DNA from: Gammaproteobacteria bacterium
Lineage (GTDB): Bacteria; Pseudomonadota; Gammaproteobacteria; Pseudomonadales; Azotimanducaceae_A
Direction of reading: 5' to 3'
Length of the DNA stretch: 64,000 nucleotides
NCBI GenBank assembly: GCA_012960755.1
Contig: DUAT01000110.1
Span: forward strand, 30,715 to 94,714
Shown here: piece after piece, positions 8,797 through 17,313 of the stretch
Position numbering within the stretch: the first letter of the stretch is position 1
Layout of the letters: the number at the start of each line of letters is the position of its first letter
Made by a program: the position numbers and the translations under genes
The notes under the pieces: model-generated
The model's database searches: none
Told to the model about the DNA's origin: nothing
What the model saw: only the letters and a program-made list of their open reading frames with translations

Positions 8797-9104
8797 CTAA
8801 TCATCTTCTTCTTTTTGAGCTCGCTGTCGCGATGCGAGCTTATAGATAACCACAGATGATCGAATATCACCAGCCAGTGCTGCTTCTCGTATGACCTCGT
8901 AAATTCTTAAGAGGTCGTCATTGTCAACTTCAGGGATGTTGGGATCTGTCGATAAGACTTTTGCCAGCATTTCAGCTTCCCATCAACGCCGAAGAAATTG
9001 CCGGAATTACCGAATCCTGATACGACAGTTTCGCCGCCACCGGTACAACTGGTTAGTGCAACTGAGGTAGTTAACAATACGAGTAATGTTAGGTTTGTTT
9101 TCAT
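8797..9104 (-). pseudogene. Small lipoprotein gene broken by an apparent 1-base deletion
   Basis: The 5' part (start at 9104) encodes a lipoprotein signal peptide with the lipobox LTSC, then a Gly/Ser-rich linker ending FFGVDG. It then runs into an out-of-frame tail that stops at 8907. In the other frame the sequence continues as EMLAKVLSTDPNIPEVDN and on to RAQKEEDD, ending at 8797. Adding one G in the G-run at about 8979-8981 joins the two into a coherent protein of about 100 residues. It is either a recent pseudogene or an assembly error. No family recognised. Confidence 0.65.
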
Positions 9105-9199
9105 AGGTACTCCCGCAATTTCCTTGTTCTACAAAGATGGATTGATGATGTTGGAAGGGGAGTATACGCCAATTGTTTGTGGCCTTACTGTACCTGGGC

Positions 9200-9215
9200 T
9201 GTACAATTCGGTACA
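9200..9215. promoter_or_regulatory. Inverted repeat TGTAC-N6-GTACA upstream of the dioxygenase/P450 pair
   Basis: Arms TGTAC and GTACA flank a 6-bp spacer 42 bp before the dioxygenase start. A further CTGTAC lies just upstream at 9189-9194. The GTAC-N6-GTAC geometry equals that of the larger repeat at 5703-5726, which suggests a common regulator. The arms are short, so chance is not excluded. Confidence 0.4.
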
Positions 9216-9257
9216 TTGGTTTGATTATTCAAAAACCCCGATTTCAGAAAGCAGCAT

Positions 9258-10148
9258 ATGTCCGTACAGGCCCGAACCCAGAAAGCACGTCAGAAAATCA
9301 TAGCCGAACAGGGATTGGAAAAGTATGCGCACGAGCTCGAACTCAACGGCTACACGATTGTGCCACCTTCTGTTACGGGAGTTAGCGCCGCAGATATTGA
9401 AACCCTGACACATCAGTTGCTAAAAAAATCAGAAGAGCTGGTGGGTTGCCCGTTTTCGATTGAAGATGGTCCCGCGAGTGAATTGGACTTCGGTGAGTAT
9501 CAGGGGACATTGGAATTGCAATCGGGCGCCAAACCGAGCCAGTTTCAATTGATGCAGCTGTGCACCTTTCACCGTGCTTTTCGTGATCTTGCCGTCAATC
9601 CAGTGGCCAATGCGCTGATGCGATACGTCATCGACCCCTACCAGACCAGGTTCAGCTCCCACAACTGTTTTGTAAAATGGGCGGGTGAAGGTTATGGCGA
9701 TTCTCTTGGCCTGCACTGCGACCAGGCGGGTATACCTTTGCCCTGGGGCAGGGCTGCCCTGACGGCAAACACCAACTGGTGCCTGACAGATTACACGCTC
9801 GCCGATGGTGCTTTTGCTTGTGTGCCAGGTTCACATCACAGCAACAGTCCTCCGGTGATGCCCCAGGCGGTCGAGGATGCTATCCCGATCGAATGCCCCC
9901 GGGGATCGATGATCGCTTTTCATGGCCAGCTCTGGCACGGTGCCTATCCAAAGAAAACACCGGGTCTGCGTTTAACCATCGCGAATTACTATCGCCACGC
10001 AATAATCCAGCCGCAGGATGATATTCCCAATCACTTTCCCCGTGCGCTAGCCGAGGATTGTGCTGATCCTGAAGTTTTCAAAAAACTGGCCGGTTTCGGC
10101 AATCCATACCAGACACAGGTGCTGCCAGTACCGAGGGCCATCCAATGA
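9258..10148 (+). CDS. Phytanoyl-CoA dioxygenase (PhyH) family protein
   Basis: This 296-residue protein belongs to the Fe(II)/2-oxoglutarate oxygenase family. The metal facial triad is visible as HCD in GLHCDQAGIP and His in FHGQLWHGAYP, and the 2-oxoglutarate-binding Arg is in TPGLRLTIANYY. It should hydroxylate an unactivated carbon of a hydrophobic substrate. Its stop overlaps the P450 start (ATGA), so the two are translationally coupled and may oxidise the same molecule. A second PhyH-family gene is at 61235-62149. Confidence 0.9.
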   Translation: MSVQARTQKARQKIIAEQGLEKYAHELELNGYTIVPPSVTGVSAADIETLTHQLLKKSEELVGCPFSIEDGPASELDFGEYQGTLELQSGAKPSQFQLMQLCTFHRAFRDLAVNPVANALMRYVIDPYQTRFSSHNCFVKWAGEGYGDSLGLHCDQAGIPLPWGRAALTANTNWCLTDYTLADGAFACVPGSHHSNSPPVMPQAVEDAIPIECPRGSMIAFHGQLWHGAYPKKTPGLRLTIANYYRHAIIQPQDDIPNHFPRALAEDCADPEVFKKLAGFGNPYQTQVLPVPRAIQ

Positions 10149-11488
10149 AGGTTGATATTTCAGATTACCAATTTCGGGACGAGGATGTCATTGCACCGGA
10201 CGTATATGCCCGGGTCGGGCACCCGCATCAGGCCTTCGCCTGGCTGCGGCAAAATGATCCGTTGCGAAAAGTACAACCCGAAGGGTTCCAGCCTTTCTGG
10301 GTGGTGTCCAAACATGCCGATATTATCGAGATAGAGAAGCAGGCGGCTTTGTTTACCAACCAGCCACGACCGCTGTTGATGAAAGAGGCAGCCAGCCCGG
10401 AAATGAAAGAAGAAGTCATCGCAGAAATATTCAAACGACTGCAGGACTCTCCCAGGCTGCTGGAAGTTCTGGCTTCAGCCGGGGAGGGTGGTTTGATTCG
10501 GTCGTTGGTTCAGATGGATGCCCCTGACCATACTAAATACCGTGCTCTGGTTCAGCCATGGTTTAAACCAACCAATATCAAGGCCCTCGAAGATCGTCTG
10601 GCGGTCATTATCAGGCAGATACTCGATCAGATGATGGCTGACGGCGAAGAACAGCAGGTTGACTTTGTGCAGGACGTGGCGGTTTATCCCCCTTTAAAAT
10701 TGATCAGTGAACTGCTGGGTGTGCCGGAAGAGGATGAGTGGCGAATTCTGAAGTTAACCAATGAGCTGTTTGCGGGCGATGACCCGGAGATGCGCCGGAT
10801 GGCCGACGACCCGTTGTCAATATTCGACACCATTAAAGATATCTACGACTACTTTAGTGATCTGACTGACCGGTTTCGTGAGAACCCGGCAGAAAATCTT
10901 GCGTCCTATATTGCCAACGGAAAAATTGATGGTGAGTACCTTCCTTACAAAGAACTCGTGTCCTACTACACCATCGTCGCCACCGCGGGGCATGACACCA
11001 CACGAAACGCGATCAGCGGGGGTTTGCACGCACTGCTGGCAAATCCTGGTCAGCTGAAACGATTCCAGGAAATCTGCCACAATGAAGATGCGATCAAGCT
11101 TGCCGTGGAGGAGATGATTCGATGGTCAACGCCCGTCGCACAGTTCTCCCGAACCGCGCAGCAGGATTGTGAAATTCGCGGTCAGCAGATCAAACAAGGC
11201 GATTGTCTCGGTTTGATGTATGCCTCAGCAAACTTCGACGAAGAGATTTTTGACCGGCCATTTGAATTTGATATAGAAAGAAAGCCCAACCGGCATTTAG
11301 CGTTCGGCACAGGACCCCATCAATGCCTGGGCTTGCTGCTTGCGAGATTGGAAATGCGGATTTTCTTCCAGCAGTTAATTCCCAGAATTGAGTCAATGGA
11401 ATTGGTTGATGAACCGGAACGTCTCCAGGCGAGCTTTGTTCATGGGTTGAAGCATATGAACATCCGGTACAGATTGAAGGCCGGGTAG
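10145..11488 (+). CDS. Cytochrome P450 (bacterial class I type)
   Basis: The 447 residues are soluble and typical in length for bacterial P450s. The I-helix oxygen-activation motif is AGHDTTRNA, the ExxR motif lies in EEMIRW, and the heme-binding loop is FGTGPHQCLG with the thiolate Cys at about residue 394. It would hydroxylate a hydrophobic substrate using electrons from a ferredoxin system; no ferredoxin or reductase gene is adjacent. It is coupled by ATGA overlap to the PhyH dioxygenase. The specific CYP family cannot be assigned by eye. Confidence 0.95.
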   Translation: MKVDISDYQFRDEDVIAPDVYARVGHPHQAFAWLRQNDPLRKVQPEGFQPFWVVSKHADIIEIEKQAALFTNQPRPLLMKEAASPEMKEEVIAEIFKRLQDSPRLLEVLASAGEGGLIRSLVQMDAPDHTKYRALVQPWFKPTNIKALEDRLAVIIRQILDQMMADGEEQQVDFVQDVAVYPPLKLISELLGVPEEDEWRILKLTNELFAGDDPEMRRMADDPLSIFDTIKDIYDYFSDLTDRFRENPAENLASYIANGKIDGEYLPYKELVSYYTIVATAGHDTTRNAISGGLHALLANPGQLKRFQEICHNEDAIKLAVEEMIRWSTPVAQFSRTAQQDCEIRGQQIKQGDCLGLMYASANFDEEIFDRPFEFDIERKPNRHLAFGTGPHQCLGLLLARLEMRIFFQQLIPRIESMELVDEPERLQASFVHGLKHMNIRYRLKAG

Positions 11489-11506
11489 CACGTTTAGGTA
11501 GCAGGC

Positions 11507-11534
11507 TGTACATAATAGAAGTACTGTATATAAT
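11507..11534 (+). promoter_or_regulatory. Sigma-70-like promoter for the phosphoesterase
   Basis: A perfect -10 hexamer TATAAT (11529-11534) lies 16 bp after TGTACA (11507-11512), a 4/6 match to the -35. The 12-mer CTGTACATAATA recurs with one change 18 bp later, so regulator-binding direct repeats may overlap the promoter. Confidence 0.5.
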
Positions 11535-11564
11535 AACAGCACTATTGGCTATGTGCACATCTCG

Positions 11565-12617
11565 ATGCAAGACTCGCTGCAACTCTCTATGCAACTCTCG
11601 ACGCAAGATTTGAATAAACCCGTAAGAATCATCTTTTTTTCTGATACCCATCTGGGTGCAGCCCACACATCAAGGCCAGGCAGACGAAAGAACCATCGCA
11701 GTGAGGATTTCACACGATGCTTCGAAACTGTCGTTGATCATGCGATTTCCAGTAAAGCCGATCTGCTGATACATGGTGGTGATCTGTTTAACCGCAGCAA
11801 GCCGCCCGCGGACATTGTTTATCAAGCCTACGAAAAAATTCTTCAGGCTGCCGACGAACTGCCAGTGTTAATGCTGGCGGGTAATCATGAACGTGCCCAG
11901 CTTCCTCCTTATCTCTTCCTGCAACATCGCAATATTCATATTTTTGATGAGCCAAAAACTTTCCGGTTTTCCTTCCGTGGTAAATCTTTTTGTTTTGGAG
12001 GCTTTCCGCACCAGAAAAAAATCCGTACTGGTTTCATGGGTCTGGTCGACCGCTCCGGTATCTTTGATCAACCGGCTGACTATCGTTATCTGTGCGTCCA
12101 CCAGACCGTGGAAGGCGCACGGGTTGGTCCCAATGGCTATACCTTCAGGCATGGTGATGATGTGATTTCAGCCAGCCATATTCCTGGTGGCTTAACTGCC
12201 GTACTGTCCGGCCATATCCATCGCCAGCAGATACTCGATACTGTGACGCCGGTGGTCTATTGTGGTTCGACTGAGCGGACTTCATTTGCCGAGGCCGATG
12301 AAACCAAGAGTTTTTGCGAGCTGATCCCCACGGAAGATCACATCGAGTTCGTTCCTTTACCGGCTACGCCGATGAATAGCTTATCGGTTCCCAACGAATT
12401 GACTGGTTCGCAAGCGCAGCGGTTTATAGAAGATTGGTGCAGGTGCCAGCAGCATAGAGCAGTGATTCGAATAAAGTTTGAAACGTTTCCGGGTGGTGAG
12501 GTGTTGCGAAAGGTTAATAAAAGCTGGCTATGGCGATTATTCCCGGATGCCAGTGCCATTCAGATATCAGTTGACGGCGGTTGGAGCAAGGTGAGACGTT
12601 CCAGCGCCTGGAAATGA
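11565..12617 (+). CDS. SbcD/Mre11-like metallophosphoesterase
   Basis: This calcineurin-fold phosphoesterase of about 350 residues shows all metal-binding blocks: FFSDTHLG, HGGDLFNRS, LAGNHERAQL and LSGHIHRQQ. The order and the cap region resemble SbcD/Mre11 exonuclease subunits, but no SbcC partner is next to it. It may therefore be a stand-alone nuclease or phosphodiesterase. A GTG at 11553 is also in frame; I preferred the ATG at 11565, and another ATG lies at 11589. The N-terminus is a Gln/Ser/Leu-rich repetitive stretch and no clear ribosome-binding site decides the start. Confidence 0.85.
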   Translation: MQDSLQLSMQLSTQDLNKPVRIIFFSDTHLGAAHTSRPGRRKNHRSEDFTRCFETVVDHAISSKADLLIHGGDLFNRSKPPADIVYQAYEKILQAADELPVLMLAGNHERAQLPPYLFLQHRNIHIFDEPKTFRFSFRGKSFCFGGFPHQKKIRTGFMGLVDRSGIFDQPADYRYLCVHQTVEGARVGPNGYTFRHGDDVISASHIPGGLTAVLSGHIHRQQILDTVTPVVYCGSTERTSFAEADETKSFCELIPTEDHIEFVPLPATPMNSLSVPNELTGSQAQRFIEDWCRCQQHRAVIRIKFETFPGGEVLRKVNKSWLWRLFPDASAIQISVDGGWSKVRRSSAWK

Positions 12618-12672
12618 AACACTCAAACATGGCCCCCTTGCGTCTGCGCGACATCATCCCCATAATTCACCC

Positions 12673-13104
12673 ATGAATAAAACATATGAATCTATTTACT
12701 TAAGTGGTGAGGATCGTAACGTCGAGCGCCTGGGCACATTCGTCGCATGGCTGGTAACCAACGATTTACTTGAAGAAAGCCTTGAGCGTTCAGCTGCCTC
12801 GTCTGTCGCGAGGGTCTGCATGCAGGATCTGACGGGTCCTGAATTTTTAACGACGGTATTACATGGAGACTTCAAGCAGGTTCAACTGAAGCAGCTGGGG
12901 CAGGATTTTGTCGAGGCCTATTTTGTTAGTGGTCAGTACGATGCTGACTACGAGGTTTGTGAATACGTGGGTGAAAATGAGTGGTTACGCTTTGATGAAG
13001 TCTCACCCAAAATTACCGATGCGTTCCGCAGCTTCAAAAAACCTAAATCAGCCGTTCGAAGTCTGGGGGCTAAAATTATCCAGTTCCCTGTCCGGTCCAA
13101 ATAG
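12673..13104 (+). CDS. Hypothetical protein, 143 aa
   Basis: Not recognised. The protein is soluble, with no signal peptide or membrane segment, acidic in the middle (SGQYDADYEVCEYVGENEWLRFDEV) and basic at the end (FKKPKSAVRSLGAKIIQFPVRSK). The first half looks helical and the centre beta-rich, a pattern common in small uncharacterised cytosolic domains. It lies between the phosphoesterase and an amidase on the same strand, 23 bp before the amidase. A clean frame and plausible amino-acid use argue that it is real. Confidence 0.7.
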   Translation: MNKTYESIYLSGEDRNVERLGTFVAWLVTNDLLEESLERSAASSVARVCMQDLTGPEFLTTVLHGDFKQVQLKQLGQDFVEAYFVSGQYDADYEVCEYVGENEWLRFDEVSPKITDAFRSFKKPKSAVRSLGAKIIQFPVRSK

Positions 13105-13127
13105 CGCTTTTTAACAAAAAAAGGGGC

Positions 13128-14522
13128 ATGGCGATGTCTGCAGATGATGATATAACCCTCTGGTCAACCATCCGGCAGGCCAGGGCCATTCGCACAGGTG
13201 AAATTACCAGTCGCCAACTGCTTGAAGCTATCATCACTCGCATCGGTGAAATGAACCCAGCACTGAATGCTGTTGTTACCAGGGAATTTGAATCTGCACG
13301 CAATGCAGCAGACGAGGCTGACGCAGACCATTCACGTGGTATTGACCGGGGTCCGTTACATGGTATTCCGATGACCATCAAGGACGCGCTGGAAGTTGCT
13401 GGCATGCGTTCCACCGGAGGGGCAAAAGAATTACATAACAATATTCCCGGCAAAGATGCTGATGTGGTCAGGGCCGTCAGGGAAGCGGGTGCCCTGGTAA
13501 TCGGTAAAACCAATTTGCCTCTCTGGTCCGGTGATATCCAGGCATACAATGAACTGTTTGGCACGACCAACAATCCCTGGGATGCGGAGCGCGTACCAGG
13601 TGGTTCTTCCGGGGGTGCAGCAGCGGCGGTTGCGACCGGTATGTCATCTTTCGAAATCGGCACTGATATTGGTGGCTCAATTCGTTTCCCCGCCTCTTTC
13701 TGCGGCGTCTTTGGTCACAAGCCGAGCTGGGGGATTGTGCCCAGCAAAGGTTACCTGGATCATGCCAGCGGTGGCACAACAGAAGCAGACATCAATGTGC
13801 ATGGCCCCTTAGCCAGATCGGCGGAAGATCTGGAGTTGTTGCTCAGCCTGTTGGTTCGGCAGGAAAAACCCCTGTCTGTGAATCTGGCACCCGGGGTAGA
13901 GGACATCAAATCATTGCGGGTTGCTGCCTGGCTGGAGGATGAATTCTGCCCGCTGGATGATGAAGTAAGACAGGTCACCACAGCGGCGGTCGATAAGCTG
14001 GAAGCTTCCGGTGTAAAGGTAGATAGGACTGCCAGACCTGATATTGACCCTGAGGAAGCCTGGCAGTTGGGTATGTGGCTGGTGGGTGCCGCCATGCTGC
14101 AAAACCGGCCGGAAGAAACCGTCGACGAGTCGACGGTTACTCATCGTGCCTGGCTTGATGCGAATATAAAAAGGGAAGCTATCCGCGCAAAGTGGGCAGA
14201 ATTTTTCAAAAATTATGATTCCATCATCATGCCTATCTCGTTCGTTCCACCCTTCAAGCATATTCATGAGGGAGATTTCGCGACACGTAAACTGGTATGC
14301 AATGGAGAGGAACGCCCGTACATGGATCTTGTTCGCTGGACCATTTTAACTGGTATGGCCTACTTGCCTTCCTCCGTGCCACCTATTGGGCTCGGCGAGT
14401 CGGGATTGCCGATCAGCTTCCAGGTTGTCGGGCCTTATGGTGCTGACTACACCACCATTCGCCTCGCCGGTTATATTGCTGACTTATGCGGTGGCTACCA
14501 GGCACCGCCTCTGCACAAGTAG
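13128..14522 (+). CDS. Amidase-signature (AS) family amidase
   Basis: The 464 residues carry the full Ser-cisSer-Lys triad: Lys85 in HGIPMTIKD, cis-Ser160 in VPGGSSGGAA and nucleophile Ser184 in GTDIGGSIR. It should hydrolyse a carboxamide to acid plus ammonia or amine; natural substrates of AS enzymes vary widely. There is no signal peptide. An A-run and GGGG ribosome-binding sequence precede the ATG at 13128; a second ATG two codons on is possible. A related AS amidase lies at 39657-41108. Confidence 0.93.
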   Translation: MAMSADDDITLWSTIRQARAIRTGEITSRQLLEAIITRIGEMNPALNAVVTREFESARNAADEADADHSRGIDRGPLHGIPMTIKDALEVAGMRSTGGAKELHNNIPGKDADVVRAVREAGALVIGKTNLPLWSGDIQAYNELFGTTNNPWDAERVPGGSSGGAAAAVATGMSSFEIGTDIGGSIRFPASFCGVFGHKPSWGIVPSKGYLDHASGGTTEADINVHGPLARSAEDLELLLSLLVRQEKPLSVNLAPGVEDIKSLRVAAWLEDEFCPLDDEVRQVTTAAVDKLEASGVKVDRTARPDIDPEEAWQLGMWLVGAAMLQNRPEETVDESTVTHRAWLDANIKREAIRAKWAEFFKNYDSIIMPISFVPPFKHIHEGDFATRKLVCNGEERPYMDLVRWTILTGMAYLPSSVPPIGLGESGLPISFQVVGPYGADYTTIRLAGYIADLCGGYQAPPLHK

Positions 14523-14558
14523 CAAGGAAATTGTCCTGCCAGCGGCAGACATAGGCAA

Positions 14559-16811
14559 TCAGGCGTCCCCTGCCGAGACCGTCTGTTGCAGTTCAATATC
14601 AATTTCCTGCTTCACCAGTGTCATATCGAAATACCTGCCGCTAAGCCAGTGTGCGTAACTGTTGGTAAGAAATTTACTCTCGGGTCGACCACCGTTCCCA
14701 CCGGCAATCACAAATTTGAAATGCAACGGGTCCGCCAGGTCAATCACCCATCGAAATGCAGGCCCGTGATACACGTCCTGTTGAATGGAACCTTTTCGAG
14801 GTGGGTTATGAACGGTCATTGCGAGGGTAGTGGGGCTGCCGCCGATAGCGTCAGGGCCCAGTTGCATATGTTCCCAGGTGTCATACTTCGCCAGTGAGTT
14901 TCTGAAGCTGATCTGATGCAGCTTGCCCCAGGTCCAGTCGTCTCCCAGGTTGGCTCGCAGCCACTGGACAATGTCTCGTACATCGTTGCAGATAATTTCT
15001 TCCATGGCTTCCCGGTGCTTTAGCCAGGGTGAATCCGCCTGCATAAAATCCTCAATGGACAATCGGTTTAAACCGGGAGCAACGAACGGCATGGAGACAA
15101 AGAGTGGGTTTTTACCCAATACCTGCTGCATGAATCTTGTATGCCAGCGCTTATCCAACAACGGATAGAAGATGCAGGCTGCTTTGGAATTGATATCGGC
15201 GATGCAGTCCCAGCCAGATAACAGTGTCTTCGCCAGTTGTACTTCTTCACTCTCATCTGTCAGTGCAGATACGATGCCGGGCACCAGATCTTTTGCCCTT
15301 AGATCCAACAGGTCAAGTTGCATCGCAGTAAAATCCTCTACGCTGATTCCGGACTTTGCCTCGATCAGCAACTGTTCTATTCGTCTCGCTCTGGCATCGT
15401 GCGCCGGGTAGTTATGCAGCGGATAAGCGCCCCGGTCGCCCATGGTGTCGTTGTTAGCAGTCAGGGTGTAGCCTGAATCAGGATTGTGCTCAACCAGCAA
15501 TTCTTCTGCCAGGCTGGTATCAAAGAAGTATTCTTCTTTCCACCCCGGTAGCGGGACGATGCCTGTGACGCCCTGACGTTTACGAATGGTTGTGGCCATA
15601 AAACGGCGCATGTCGTTGTTTCGATCGACGCAGATGATGTTGTTCACCAGCGGGCAGACATCGTTCTCAAAAAGATGGGCACCAAACTCTTCGCTGTTCC
15701 TGGCCAACGGCAGTAACGCGAGAGCGCCTGCAGATGTGGGTTTATCCCGCATCACCCAATCCAGGGCAGTGACTGAGGACCGTTCGATTGATTTAGTAAT
15801 GCCAAGGGCATCGGTCAAAGACTCCAGAATGGGCCCATGACCCGATCTGCTGATTGTGAATCTTCGGCCGGGCTCATTGGCGACTTCAACTTCGTAGGTT
15901 TGTCTGATCTGGGGGACGTCTTTTTCAATAAATACATCGTACGTATCTACACAACCGGTGGTCAAACCCCAGGCGAGATCCTGGTTGAAACCCATCATAA
16001 AATAGGGCACACCGGGGAAACTCGCGCCGAACGCAGTAAGTCCGGGTGCGCTTAAGTGGGAATAAAAGAAAGTGTTTGGAATACCATGGGGTTGATGGGG
16101 GTCGGTTGCCAGCATGGGGTAGCCAGAAGCCGAGAGTTCAGCTGCAATTGCCCAGTTGTTGCTGCCACTTAGGCCTGGTGATGATGCCGGTGTCGATCCC
16201 TGTGCCAGGCCTGGTACGACAGGGAATAGCAGATGGGCGATATTGATATCGAGCTGCAACAGCTCATCTTTTAGCATTTCTATACATTCTGCATCTTCAA
16301 CTGAAAATCGCCTGGCGTTGTTTTTGAACCAGTCTATACCGTGGAGGGCCATCAGCTTGCCGAGATAAATTTTCTCAAGCCAGGTTTTTTGCTGAAACCA
16401 TCCGGTGAACCGGTATCGGGAGGCAACATCATGCCGGGTTACCATTCTTGGCTCTGTTCCGGCCTTGACAAACTCCGGCGGCACCTCGTCCAGGTTGGCT
16501 ATGTAAGCGTTGACACCTTGCAGGTAAGCATCAACGATGTAGTCACCGGGGGAGTCTGGCAGGTTGTATGCGGGGACGTGAAAAGCCTTGTGCATCAGAT
16601 CCTGGGTAACAAATCGCTCTCCCATGACACTTGCGGCGGTTCCGGTGGCGAACAGGTTGCTTAAATGCAATTGCCACAATCGTTCACTGGCGCAGGCGTA
16701 ACCCATTCCACGAAAAGCATCTTCAACGGTGCTGGCAAAAATATGCGGCACACCCACTTTATCCCAACATATTTCTAGTGGCGCGTCAGCTTCGGGAATA
16801 CTACATGTCAT
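14559..16811 (-). CDS. Penicillin-acylase-family Ntn hydrolase
   Basis: The 750 residues match the family's alpha-linker-beta precursor. The predicted autoprocessing site is between Gly216 and Ser217 in LSGSNNWAIA, exposing Ser as the N-terminal nucleophile. The alpha part has VGVPHIFASTVEDAFRGMGY, the usual family start. Members hydrolyse amides of beta-lactams, N-acyl-homoserine lactones or N-acyl amino acids. No signal peptide is visible, whereas many acylases are periplasmic, so this one appears cytosolic. Its start overlaps the UspA stop (ATGA), showing coupling. Confidence 0.9.
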   Translation of the reverse strand: MTCSIPEADAPLEICWDKVGVPHIFASTVEDAFRGMGYACASERLWQLHLSNLFATGTAASVMGERFVTQDLMHKAFHVPAYNLPDSPGDYIVDAYLQGVNAYIANLDEVPPEFVKAGTEPRMVTRHDVASRYRFTGWFQQKTWLEKIYLGKLMALHGIDWFKNNARRFSVEDAECIEMLKDELLQLDINIAHLLFPVVPGLAQGSTPASSPGLSGSNNWAIAAELSASGYPMLATDPHQPHGIPNTFFYSHLSAPGLTAFGASFPGVPYFMMGFNQDLAWGLTTGCVDTYDVFIEKDVPQIRQTYEVEVANEPGRRFTISRSGHGPILESLTDALGITKSIERSSVTALDWVMRDKPTSAGALALLPLARNSEEFGAHLFENDVCPLVNNIICVDRNNDMRRFMATTIRKRQGVTGIVPLPGWKEEYFFDTSLAEELLVEHNPDSGYTLTANNDTMGDRGAYPLHNYPAHDARARRIEQLLIEAKSGISVEDFTAMQLDLLDLRAKDLVPGIVSALTDESEEVQLAKTLLSGWDCIADINSKAACIFYPLLDKRWHTRFMQQVLGKNPLFVSMPFVAPGLNRLSIEDFMQADSPWLKHREAMEEIICNDVRDIVQWLRANLGDDWTWGKLHQISFRNSLAKYDTWEHMQLGPDAIGGSPTTLAMTVHNPPRKGSIQQDVYHGPAFRWVIDLADPLHFKFVIAGGNGGRPESKFLTNSYAHWLSGRYFDMTLVKQEIDIELQQTVSAGDA

Positions 16812-17236
16812 TTGAGCAGTAGTATCGCACAGTTCGCAAGAACAGCAACCTGATAGCTGATACTCGCTACAAACTTACTGGGCTCACTACCTCGAAGCGG
16901 ATGGGAACTCAAAACGATGAGATCAACATTGTTGTCGTCTGCATAGGTGATCAGCTCCCTGGTTCGATTTCCTACCCGGTTCTCGCAGGTGACGGCAACA
17001 TCAAGGCCTTCAAACCTCTTCTTGCGTTCCTGTAACGCCTCTTGCGCGTTATCTCTTAACTGGCTGAGGAAGTCCGCAGTTTCAGAATCATCCGACACAC
17101 TTATCGGTTCAATGACGTGCATCAGTGTCAGCGTGACGTGCACATCGCCTATTATGTCTGCAACTGCCTCAAGCGCCTTGTCATTCTGCTCAGAGAAATT
17201 CAGGGGAACCAGAATATTTTTATAGCGACCGGTCAT
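16808..17236 (-). CDS. Universal stress protein (UspA) family
   Basis: A single 142-residue Usp domain: GRYKNILVPLNFSEQN at the start, TLMHVIEPI on strand 2, and DLIVLSSHPLRG plus VLANCAILLLK at the end. The ATP-binding G-2x-G-9x-G(S/T) pattern of MJ0577-type proteins is not evident after LSSHPLRGS, so it may be of the non-nucleotide-binding UspA type. It overlaps the acylase start by 4 bp and follows the propeller-amidohydrolase by 77 bp, which suggests one transcript. Confidence 0.88.
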   Translation of the reverse strand: MTGRYKNILVPLNFSEQNDKALEAVADIIGDVHVTLTLMHVIEPISVSDDSETADFLSQLRDNAQEALQERKKRFEGLDVAVTCENRVGNRTRELITYADDNNVDLIVLSSHPLRGSEPSKFVASISYQVAVLANCAILLLK

Positions 17237-17313
17237 TGTTAATCATCCAGAAAGTGGCCAGGAAAGTGCTAAAGTTTATCAAATTCGGCTTGTGCGTCGT
17301 TGACCAAAATCAA

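Noticed and set aside
14534..14552. CTGCC-AGC-GGCAG hairpin between convergent genes
   Set aside because: Stem of 5 bp and no T-run; too weak to call a terminator.
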